Positions 39,501 through 46,400 of a DNA stretch of 64,000 nucleotides are shown piece after piece; the first letter of the stretch is position 1, and the number at the start of each line of letters is the position of its first letter. Below the pieces are notes generated by a model that worked only from the letters and a program-made list of their open reading frames with translations, was not told the origin of the DNA and ran no database searches. A program made the translations under genes and the position numbers. Source of the DNA: Chitinophaga fulva (lineage in GTDB: Bacteria; Bacteroidota; Bacteroidia; Chitinophagales; Chitinophagaceae); the NCBI RefSeq assembly GCF_012927205.1, contig NZ_JABBGC010000001.1, positions 2,790,810 to 2,854,809 on the forward strand, given 5' to 3'.

Positions 39501-42500
39501 CCAGCGGAGATGGCGTATGCCCCGGATATGCTGGTAATGCTGCATTGACAGCCAGCCGGTTTGTCCCTGATCCTTTCCGTCCCGGAAGAATGATGTATAA
39601 AACCGGCGACCTGGGAAGGTGGCTGCCCGATGGTAACCTGGAGGTACTCGGACGCCTGGACAATCAGGTTAAAATCCGCGGATATCGCATAGAGACCGGT
39701 GATATAGAACATGCTTTATGTGAATATGAAGGCATTAGTGAAGCCAAAGTGCTGCTGCTGGAAGGCGTCACAGGGGAAAAGTCCCTGGTGGCTTGCCTGG
39801 TCAGCAGAACGGCCGCAGATATTACTGATATACGCGCTTACCTTGAAAGACGGTTGCCTCTGTACATGGTGCCGGAACGTTATGTTCGCCTGGAGAGGAT
39901 ACCGCTGCTGTCCAATGGTAAAATAGATAAACGTGCATTGGCCGTTAGCGAAGGGTTGACAACAACCGGCACCGGTCCCGTTCGCCCGATGACTCCTGTG
40001 GAAACAGTATTGGCGAGGCTTTGGAAACAACTGTTAGGAGAATTGGCGTTACATCCGAAAAGTCATTTCTTCGGGTCTGGTGGCCATAGCCTGAGCGCGG
40101 TGCGGCTCATGCGCCTGATACATAAAACTTTCAGCGTAAAGCTGTCACTGAAAGAAATCTTTGAACATCCGCTATTGGAACAACAGGCTATCCTGGTACA
40201 GCGTGCAGGAAAAACAGTATATGCCGCATTGCGTCAGGCGCCTTTAGCAGAAAATTATCCTTTGTCTTCTGCCCAGCGGAGGATATGGGTACTCAGTCAG
40301 TTTGACAACGCCGGCGCTGCCTATAACATGCCGGGCGCCTATCATATTTCCGGTATGCTGGACACTTCCGCGCTGGAAGCAGCTTTCGGCGCACTCATAG
40401 AACGGCATGAGATACTGCATACCGTATTCAGGGAAACGCCGCAGGGGGAAGTAAGGCAGTATATTTTACCGGAGCCCCGTTTTGTATTATATCAGGAAGA
40501 CCTGCGGGGCGCTACCGAAGCAGCTGTTGAGCAATTGGTGACAGCAGAGGCCCTTGCTCCGTTTGACCTGGCAACTGGCCCGCTGTTACGCGTGAAGTTG
40601 TACCGGTTGTCGGAACAGGAGTGGCTGCTCACCTGTACCTTACATCATATCATTACAGACGGATGGTCGATGGGCCTGCTGGTGAATGAACTTTGGGCTT
40701 TCTACAAAGCTTTCGTCACAGGCACGGATAATCCACTGACCACCCTGGAGCTCCAATACAAAGATTATGCTGTCTGGCAACAGGAGCAACTGGCGGAAGG
40801 TACACTGGCGGCTTCCCGTGCATACTGGATGCAGCGTTTGGGTGGTGAACTGCCTGTATTGACGTTGAAAGATAAACCGCGGCCGGTTGTGAAAACTTAC
40901 CATGGCGCCGCGTTGGAAAAAGAAATACCGGCAGAGACATTGCAGGCGATGCTGCAGCTGGATAACGGTGAACAGTATACGCTTTTTATGAAATTGCTGG
41001 CCGCCTTCCATGCGCTGTTGTACCGTTATACCGGACAAACGGATATCATAACCGGAACACCTGTCGCAGGACGTGATCATAATGACCTGGAAGGGCAGAT
41101 CGGTTTTTACGTCAATACCGTCGCTTTGCGCGCTGGAATCAGTGGTGCCTCCTGCTACCGCGAAATGCTGGAACATACCAGGCATATCACGACAGAAGCA
41201 TTTGAGCACGCTGCCTATCCTTTCGATGAACTGGTGGACAACCTGCATGTTAGGAGAGATATGAGCCGCAGCCCGGTTTTTGATGTGATGATAGTCCTGC
41301 AAAACACAGATACCCGGCATGCTCCGCTACCTGATGATTTGCAGATAACATCCTTCGCACATACACCCTATCTGGTCAGCAAGTTTGATCTCACCCTGTT
41401 TTTTACAACGGTGGATGATAAATTGAAAATGTTGATAGAATATAACATAGACCTTTTCGGGGAAGATACGATCAACAGCCTGGGCAATCATTATATCAGC
41501 CTCTTGAATGGTATGCTGAGACTGCCTGACAGCCCGGTGCAGGATATTAACTACCTCAGTGAAGCAGAGGTGGTGCAACTGACACAGACATTCAATGATA
41601 CAGCGAGTGACCATTTGGAGTACCGGTCAGTAACAGCACTGTTTGAAGAAAAGGCCCGCACTGTTCCGCAGCAAACCGCACTGCACTATGCCGGTAGGGA
41701 AATTACCTACGAAGTGCTGAACAATGAAGCCAATCTGCTGGCTGCCTGGATCACCCGTAAGTACCCGCTGAAAGGCAACGACCTGGTTGCCGTGTTGCTG
41801 GAACGCAGCGATCGCCTGGTAATAGCGATGCTGGCGATCCTTAAAACGGGCGCCGCTTATGTGCCCATGGATACGGCTTATCCTGCGGAGCGGATCAATT
41901 ATATCCTCGAAGACAGCCAATGCAGCCTGTGTCTGGATGCCGCGTTGTTTGACCAGTTTGAGCAGGAGCGCAGCAACCTGCCCGTCGCTTCAGTGAGCAT
42001 AGACCGCCAACCGGAGGAACTGGCCTATGTGATGTACACCTCCGGCTCCACAGGCCTGCCTAAAGGCTGCATGGTCACCAATGACAATTTGCAGCATTAC
42101 GTGCGGTGGGCATCCGGCTATTATTTTAATGGCCAGGCGCCTCATTTCGGACTGTTTACTTCTCTCTCTTTTGATTTGACGGTTACCAGTATTTATTGCT
42201 CGCTGACAAGCGGTGGTAGCTTGTATATATACCCGGCAGAGGCGGACCTGACAACAATATTCCAGCATACTTTCAGTAAAGCGGGAGGAATCAATGCCAT
42301 TAAACTTACACCAGCGCATATCGGCCTGCTGAAATATCTGACATTACCCGCTGAAGGTCCTCTTTGCGCTATTGTTGGCGGGGAAGAAGTGATCCCTGAA
42401 CATATCGCCATTCTGAAGAACATCCGGCCGGAGATAAAAATCTATAATGAATATGGTCCTACAGAAACAACGGTAGGCTGTGTGGTAGAGGAGCTACGGG

Positions 42501-43420
42501 AAGGAGAACCGGTAAGGATCGGCAAACCGATCGACAATATGCGGATGTATGTGTTGGATGATAACCGGCAGCTTTGCGCGGTCAATGTCACCGGCGAACT
42601 GTATATCGGTGGCAAAGGTGTTGCCAGCGGTTACCTGCGTCGTCCGGAGCTAACAGCGGAGCGCTTTATGGCAGATCCCTTCCACGAAGGAGGGCGGATC
42701 TACAAGACGGGTGACCTGGGGCGGTGGTTGCAGGATGGCACACTGGATTTTGCCGGCCGGAAAGATGAACAAATGAAAGTACAGGGCTACAGGATAGAGC
42801 CCGGCGAAGTGGAAAATGCATTGCGGCGCTGTGAAGGTGTACTGGATGCCGCTGTATTGGCCAGCCCTGACAGCCAGGGAACGAAGGAACTGGCGGCATG
42901 GATCGTAACAACAGCGGTACCGGATATAGCTATGCTCCGGAGCAGCCTGGGAGAACACCTTCCGGCTTATATGATACCAACGGCCTATTACAGGATAGAT
43001 CAGATACCACTCACGCCTAATGGCAAAGTAGACAGAAAACGGTTGCTGGCCGAAAGAAGCTGGCAAATAACACCGCCGCTGTCAACGGAATTGCCGGCCG
43101 ATAAAATAGAAGAAATGTTGCTGGAAATCAGCCGTGAGATTTTTGCGAATACACAGATGAGCGTGAAAGATAACTTTTTTGACGCGGGCGCTAATTCTAT
43201 TAAACTAATCAGGTTACTGAAGCAGATCAATACCCAATTCAATACTGCATTGACAGCAGTGGATATTTTCACCAGGCCCACAGTAAGCGGTCTGGCAACC
43301 CTCCTCAGGCGCGAAGAGGTGGATACAGCCGAAACTGTTCTGCAGGAAGCCAGGGAAGCCAGTGATATCCTGGAGGAAACCATGAGGCATTTAAATCTTT
43401 TCAACGATGATGAAAACTGA
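27590..43420 (+). CDS. Five-module NRPS (TubC dock; C-A-PCP x5), predicted Leu-Asp-Ser-X-Asn
   Basis: The 5276-residue protein opens with a TubC-like docking domain (1-55) and has five C-A-PCP modules. C-domain His motifs lie at about 204, 1229, 2271, 3314 and 4352 (HHII-x-DG in all). Carrier serines lie at about 1038, 2078, 3125, 4164 and 5201. Pocket codes read by eye, final Lys assumed: A1 DAWFLGNVVK (exact Leu code), A2 DLTKIGHIGK (Asp), A3 DVWHVSLIDK (Ser), A4 VGWEITTDVK (no Asp at 235, unassigned), A5 DLTKIGEVGK (Asn). Module 2 has the split-core TIAADLGNT typical of Asp/Asn domains. The last PCP reads FDAGANSIK, unlike the GGxS of the others, as often seen before a PKS. The C domains of modules 4 and 5 are near-duplicates. 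The stop overlaps the PKS start by 14 bases. Confidence 0.94.
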   Translation: MKELLQDISKHNIVLEVVAGELKVYAGQTDIDPALIAEIRKYKPQLIQLLQGGNPSEAEPLVPKSASAESYPLSAAQQGVWMLSRTGEGSVAYNMPGVFRIEGPLETSRLEEAFNRVVQQYEILRTVFREDNKGAVKQYVAAPETLLSLIPITDLREEQDAASALTAGVQLLVDHEFDLAKGPLFRTGLFHLATDSWVLVVVMHHIICDGWSVGILMKQLMLFYDASVGNVNGPELQYRDFAMHQRQQLSSGAMEEQRLYWRQQLEGITVADLRGDKLRPLYRTYHGGSIKSHINKETFRAVKDICLEKKTTAFMGLVTIVNILLSRYTGEQDLVLGVPVSGRKQVQLESQIGLFAHVLPLRTVMADDQVFADVLQAVAGGVIEMYAHQDYPLEYIIDDLNISWERNRNPLFDIVVTFRDEELSQQQDSGALQVSACDIAIGQHQVKFDLVFNFLEKDGGVVLTLEYNSDVYTATFAEQLSGHFQQLLGSIAQTPAAPVARLDMIGKAEQQELLEVFNQTAAPYDIDNTVIALFETQVAQSPENILLVNDGRSFTYGEVNRLANQLASYLKIHHQLQEGDIAGIMLDRTEWMTTAVLSILKTGAAYLPIDPEYPEDRIRYMITDSRCKVVIDHHFIRQFEAGITKCSDTNPVRSLSSNTPAYVIYTSGSTGKPKGVVVGHRSLMNLCAWHIGTFAVTAQDKATLYASFSFDAAVWEFFPYIISGAALHLLAGDIRVKTAELSEYLSAHQITICFLPTGVGEQLIQHHNQPAGLRCLLLGGDKLNLFEARPYRIFNNYGPTECTVVATYTEVRQYEPNIPIGKPVFNTRILILDKHHQLCPVGVTGEICITGDALAIGYLYQEELTSQKFVPHPFHAGERMYKTGDLGCWRRDGNILFLGRTGQQVKVRGFRIEKGEIEHALLSHPSVTGGHVSVREQELVVYFTATEILSPVSLKDYLEKLLPLYMLPAYYVQLDTFPLTTNGKIDERRLPEPSQVAAGHQREMIAPRTESEQTLLEIWQKVLKHENISVTDNFFLTGGQSLKAARLISEVQEKLGLRLSLQEVFSYPVLEQQAALLNGKQHVTAEEKIIPVTDQENYPLSSSQERIWMASRTAAGSAAYHVPGVYLLEGIPDLAALQSAFDTLAARHEILRTVFRSDETGDIRQWVTSADNISVPVVYHAQYEGDEAQLKAAIALELARPFDLETGPLLRVNVFRKNEAAHIVVCVMHHIIADGWSVAVMNSETGMLYEAMLKGRSDFRLPPLPLQYRDFAAWQQRSLASGAMDGHRQYWMQQLGGGQVVLELPADRPRPPERTYNGDEHTFYLDAVVYRQLSELLRQQECTLFMGVLSAVAVLLYRYTGQPDMVLGTVTSGRELAGLQEQLGCYINTLALKISCGDDMDFNQLLQQVRNTTVGAYEHQQYPFDRLADDLQVRVDRGRNPLFDVMVILQDTVAGPRLHGMGGDVAISPYMEVANDASKVDLSFICIEKDQALEIALKYNTDIFDISTINGFARHLTHLLQQMVSHPATLLHQYDLLPPAEKDRLMTAFNKPVKRDQPEDSVIRMFERQADLTPGASALVFEDKHYTYKELNELANRLAHFLIREHRVEPGDKVAIIAERNDWSIISILGILKAGAAYVPVDTAFPAQRVAFIVEDSSSRVLLDETILNDFKEQTAFYPVSNPDVSVTADNLVYVIYTSGTTGRPKGVMISNAALTDYALGIRDKTNVAACRTFGLVSTIAADLGNTVIYTSLLLGGALHVYTVTAATDAEFMQRQQLDCLKITPSHWKALQEGGVFAPARCLIFGGEPLTVDMLQYLQQHHAACDVYNHYGPTETTIGKLVRRFDLSQPIETISLGWPIGDNQVYILDRYQQLLPEGAMGEICIAGRGLAEGYIHQPALTAGKFIDVAWCPRKLYRTGDQGRRLPDGSISFSGRKDEMLKIRGYSVEPEEIANTLQQCPGITKAVIIPVDNSRQEKELIAYVMASAPVTVGDMHAFLKERLPGYMVPAGFVRIGHIPLTPNGKTDKAALPAPTHIERLSEAAYIAPRNEAEIRLAGIWEKILSAGNIGATDDFFALGGHSLSINRLSAGIHEAFHVKVPLKVLFEKTILEEQAAFIQQSARGKFAHIPVQQNSSRYELSSPQQRLWLLTQTENSGAVYNMSRTWRLTGRLDTELLSKAFLLLLERHEILRTVFVHDAAEGRVQQEVRSPEATGFSLQVTDLRTAAMPAGNLQQLISDQQLKPFDPATGPLLRAAVYRLEEQQWLFIYTMHHIISDGWSMNVLFSELLLCYNALLQQQTPSLVPLRIQYKDYAIWQQQLLHSGALQQQQDYWLSQLSGGWLPLDIPADKPRPPVKSYNGGTISKTITPGASQAFSQLCQEKGTTLFAGLVTALNILLYKYSGQEDIVIGSPVAGREHVDLSEQIGFYVNTLALRTRLNKEDSFLSLLEKVSRDTVAANEHQAYPFDELVRKLNLKREPGRSPLFDVMITLQHQQEKLFNGVTGLQMSPWNDDTAMGSKFDLTFYFTASPHGIELTLEYNSDLFLKSTAVRMAGHLSQLLETVCARPELAIAGLDYLSAGEKEQLLTEFNKPAVDNAANTTLVALFEEQVRQCPNRVAVKFEAEVFSFDALNTAANRLARWLRENYDIRPDDLVAVQLKKGPQMIISLLGVLKSGAAYIPVGYDYPQERVDYILENSQCKILIDESLLAGIAEVLATMDANDLPQVNSPEDLAYVIYTSGSTGRPKGCMLEHRGVVNRLEWMWKAYHYHPDDVILQKTTYTFDVSVWEIFMPLCWGATMVLCGEEDNRDPYRILEIVKQQQVTCMHFVPSMLSSFMGVLEADPEQLTALRSLRLLVTSGEALLPETVRKWYRLAGRPLYNLYGPTEASIDVTAYATTAADTRIPIGKPVDNIQIHILDEAGQLVPVGIAGEICIAGIGVARGYLNNETLTRRSFSDDPFIPGNRMYHTGDIGRWLEDGNIEYIGRRDHQVKIRGYRIETGEIETALLSCEGVESVCVTDRVNSSGEKELLAYVVASLSEAALKQYLHKLLPAYMIPARFIRLERLPLTDSGKVNRRALPLPEDIAAPENNADYVAPATQTAILLAAIWEKLLQRERISATANFFDIGGSSLSVISLGGLIHKNFQVKISLRELFDTPVLEEQARLIQTSARDSFAGLSPVAIQPGYPLSSAQRRLWVLSQFDESSTAYHIPACFYITGEIDVRALQAAFEYVIGRHEILRTVFREDENTSVHQVVLPSQDISFQVALPEMCVSADELGPLIHNGIKQPFDLQSGPLLRASLYRFTAGDGILVFVMHHIISDGWSVDILLNELLEAYRGIREGKVLQMTALPVQYKDYASWQQEQLHNGLLEVSKNYWLERFSGELPVLELPAAKERPVVKTYHGSVVRHEVPGHVLEALRDSNGKGYTLFMKLLATLYALLYRYTGQEDMVIGCPVAGRGHADLEDQIGFYVNTLALRAQFSGSNGYRQLLEQVREITMGAYEHSIYPFDELVDSLDLQRDMSRSPLFDVLIILNKGNAGGSLQVPGATLTPYNSTTHAASKFDMSFVFSEKEDQLELLLEYNTDIYSHSQAVQMCHHWGYLMEAVVAQPDTPLGVLDYLPEKEKQQILEMCEGPVVPYPAETNLVTLFEQQVAASPDETALIFEETVLTYRALNDAAEDMSRYLHSRFHIQTGDNIGIKLERSEQAVIAMLAVLKAGAGCVPVDPRYPEQRVRYILEDSRCKALIDEDILSDFRPGMQYVAGPSSQGSQSSDIAYVVYTSGSTGNPKGCMLQHKGIVNHLWHKLALLQPQAGEALCHCSELYFVGGIWQLWAPLVTGGKVVLCNYEELRDMEKLLEMTRLHHCRILELIPSQVSDYLSYEPDIDLQHLRVLILTGEKLSVPLVERCYAGHPDLHIFNTYGQTECSDVTSFYEVPRGGRRMLVGKPVQHTRNYVLSAAGQLCPVGVSGEVCTSGDGVCPGYAGNAALTASRFVPDPFRPGRMMYKTGDLGRWLPDGNLEVLGRLDNQVKIRGYRIETGDIEHALCEYEGISEAKVLLLEGVTGEKSLVACLVSRTAADITDIRAYLERRLPLYMVPERYVRLERIPLLSNGKIDKRALAVSEGLTTTGTGPVRPMTPVETVLARLWKQLLGELALHPKSHFFGSGGHSLSAVRLMRLIHKTFSVKLSLKEIFEHPLLEQQAILVQRAGKTVYAALRQAPLAENYPLSSAQRRIWVLSQFDNAGAAYNMPGAYHISGMLDTSALEAAFGALIERHEILHTVFRETPQGEVRQYILPEPRFVLYQEDLRGATEAAVEQLVTAEALAPFDLATGPLLRVKLYRLSEQEWLLTCTLHHIITDGWSMGLLVNELWAFYKAFVTGTDNPLTTLELQYKDYAVWQQEQLAEGTLAASRAYWMQRLGGELPVLTLKDKPRPVVKTYHGAALEKEIPAETLQAMLQLDNGEQYTLFMKLLAAFHALLYRYTGQTDIITGTPVAGRDHNDLEGQIGFYVNTVALRAGISGASCYREMLEHTRHITTEAFEHAAYPFDELVDNLHVRRDMSRSPVFDVMIVLQNTDTRHAPLPDDLQITSFAHTPYLVSKFDLTLFFTTVDDKLKMLIEYNIDLFGEDTINSLGNHYISLLNGMLRLPDSPVQDINYLSEAEVVQLTQTFNDTASDHLEYRSVTALFEEKARTVPQQTALHYAGREITYEVLNNEANLLAAWITRKYPLKGNDLVAVLLERSDRLVIAMLAILKTGAAYVPMDTAYPAERINYILEDSQCSLCLDAALFDQFEQERSNLPVASVSIDRQPEELAYVMYTSGSTGLPKGCMVTNDNLQHYVRWASGYYFNGQAPHFGLFTSLSFDLTVTSIYCSLTSGGSLYIYPAEADLTTIFQHTFSKAGGINAIKLTPAHIGLLKYLTLPAEGPLCAIVGGEEVIPEHIAILKNIRPEIKIYNEYGPTETTVGCVVEELREGEPVRIGKPIDNMRMYVLDDNRQLCAVNVTGELYIGGKGVASGYLRRPELTAERFMADPFHEGGRIYKTGDLGRWLQDGTLDFAGRKDEQMKVQGYRIEPGEVENALRRCEGVLDAAVLASPDSQGTKELAAWIVTTAVPDIAMLRSSLGEHLPAYMIPTAYYRIDQIPLTPNGKVDRKRLLAERSWQITPPLSTELPADKIEEMLLEISREIFANTQMSVKDNFFDAGANSIKLIRLLKQINTQFNTALTAVDIFTRPTVSGLATLLRREEVDTAETVLQEAREASDILEETMRHLNLFNDDEN

Positions 43421-46400
43421 TACCAGCACAGGATTGGAAATTGCCATTATCGGTATAGGGTGCCGTTTCCCAGATGCAGACAACTGGCGGGAGTATTGGC
43501 GTAACCTCTGCGAAGGGCACGAGTCGGTGCGCTTCGCAGAGGAGGTGCAGCCATCGGAGAATACTGCTGATGGAAAGCAGGTAAATGCGATGGTGACATT
43601 GCAGGGGAAAGACTTGTTCGATTACGCTTTTTTCGATTATAGCATTACGGAAGCAGCGCTTATCAACCCGTTGCACCGGGTTTTTCATCAATGCATATGG
43701 GAAGCACTGGAAGACGCGGGTTGCAACCCTGATAATACCAAAATGCCTGTTGGCTTATACGCGGGCGCCTGCGACGATACTAACTGGAAAGTATATACGT
43801 TGTTGGAACGAGATGCCCGGCGCGTGGATGACTTCACCTTATCTGTTATTAACAACAGGGATTATCTCAGCACGCTGTTAGCCTACAAACTGAATCTCAA
43901 AGGACCTGCTATCAACATTAATACAGCCTGTTCTACTTCATTGGTGGCAGTTAACATGGCCTGTAAAGCCCTCCTGACGGGGGAAACGAGGATCGCGATA
44001 GCAGGTGGCGTGTCTATGTCTTCCAGGATAAGGGATGGCTATGTTTACCAGCAGGGCATGATTTATTCGGAAGACGGTCATTGCAGGGCATTCGATAAAG
44101 ATGCCAGCGGCACTATTGTGGGTGAAGGAGCAGGAGCTGTTGTATTAAAACGCTTAAAAGATGCGCAGGCAGATGGTGATCATATTTATGCCGTCATCAA
44201 GGGAAGTGCTGTCAATAACGACGGTAACAGGAAAGTGGGGTTCACAGCACCCAGCGTGGAAGGACAGATGGAATGCATCCGGAAAGCACAGGTGATGGCC
44301 CGTGTAGAGCCTGATAGCATTGGTTTTGTAGAGGCGCATGGAACAGGTACCCGGCTGGGAGATCCGATAGAAGTCGCTGCGCTGAACAAGGCATTTAATA
44401 GCAGTACCAGCTTCCGTTGCGCCCTGGGAGCGGTAAAGCCGAATATTGGCCACCTGGACACTGCAGCAGGAATAGCCGGTCTTATCAAAGCAGCATTGAC
44501 TTTAAAATTCAGACAGATACCTCCCACTATCAATTATAAAGAACCCAACCCGGAAATCAACTTCAAGGACGGGCCGTTTTATGTGAATACCCGTCTTGAA
44601 AAATGGGAGTCACCGGATAATAAGCCAAGGCGGGCCGCAGTAAGCTCTTTCGGTATTGGCGGCACCAATGCCCATGTGGTATTGGAAGAGGCACCGGTAC
44701 GCGTGGCAGATAAAGAGGAGACGGAAAATTGTCACCTGCTGACACTTTCCGCCCGTTCGGAAAAAACGCTGCAACAGTACATGAAACAGTTGAGCGATTT
44801 TCTGCGGATACAATCGGACATCAACCCGGCGGACCTGGCCTATACTTTTCAAACGGGACGCCGCCATTTCGCTTTCAGAAAAACCATGACTTTCCCGGAT
44901 ATATCCGGACTGTCGGACAACCTGCGGGGATCAACCGGCAATACGGTTCCGCTGACAGCAAAACCGAAAGCCATCGTTTTCATGTTCCCCGGTCAGGGTG
45001 CGCAATACCTGCAAATGGGCAAAACGTTATATGACAGCCTGCCCGTGTTCAGAGAGTGGATGGACAAAGGTTTTGAGATCATCTCAACGGCAACAGGCAG
45101 AGAGCTGCGGGCTGTACTGTGGTCATCCGGAACAGATACCAACGCGTTACATGAAACATCCAACACACAGCCTTTGCTTTTCCTGGTGGAATATGCATTG
45201 GCTAAATACCTCATGTCTATCGGTATCCGGCCGGATTATATGATAGGGCATAGCCTGGGAGAATGGGTGGCAGCATCTCTCAGCGGGGTATTCTCTTTTG
45301 AGGATGCATTGAAACTCATCGTGGAAAGAGGACGCCTGATGGGATCAACGGCGCCCGGCACTATGCTGGGGACGGCGCTCAGCCGGGAGGAGGCAGTACC
45401 GTATTTGTCCGATGTTGTTTCACTGGCAGCAGTGAATGCCCCGGCACAAACTGTATTTTCCGGTGCAACAGATGCGCTTTCCGCATTGGAGGCCATCCTG
45501 AAAGAGAAAGGAGTTCCCTGTGTAAGGTTACGTACTTCACATGCCTTTCATTCATACCTGCAGGAACCAGTCCTCCCCGTGTTCAGACAACACCTGGAAC
45601 AGGTGACCATGAACAAACCAGTCATACCTTTTATTGCCAATACAACAGGAGATTTTATTACAGATGATATGGCCGTTTCCCCGGATTACTGGGCGGGCCA
45701 GCTGGTGCGTCCGGTGTTGTTTGCGTCCGGTGTTGAACAAATACTGGCACGGCAGCCGGACACGCAGTTTATCGAAACCGGCCCCGGGCAATCGCTTTGC
45801 GGAATGCTGAAAACCATGGGCGTAACGGCGCACCGTATGGTAAACATGATGAAGCAGACGAGAGATACTACCGGTGACCTGGAAGTAATGATGCAGGGGA
45901 TAGGCCGCCTGTGGGAACAGGGCGTGGAAGCTGATTGGGAACACTTCTATCTGAAAAAGAGAAATAAAGTATGCCTGCCTACTTATCCTTTTGATGCCAT
46001 CAGTTTCCCTGCTGAGGTAGACACCTATGGCATGTTGTCTGATAACCGCGACCTGCAACCGGATGCCAGAAGCAATGCTACAGCAGACTGGTGTTACCAA
46101 ATACAGTGGAGGCAATCACAGGGAAGCGCGGCAGCCCGTATCTCCATGGAAGAAGACACGGTTGTTTTATGCAGTAACAACGATGAACTGGATGAAAGGA
46201 TACTACAGTCATTCCGCAGTAAGGGCGCTACTTGTATACCGGTCATGCAGACTGCTGCTGAAGACACACATAAGGCGGTTTTTGTGGTAGACCCGCTTAG
46301 GGAAGATACTTACCGTCAGTTGTTTGGCAGCCTCGACTACTCCGGCGAAGCGTGTACGCGGGTGATATATCGCTGGGATAAAATACCCGTCGATACCCCA

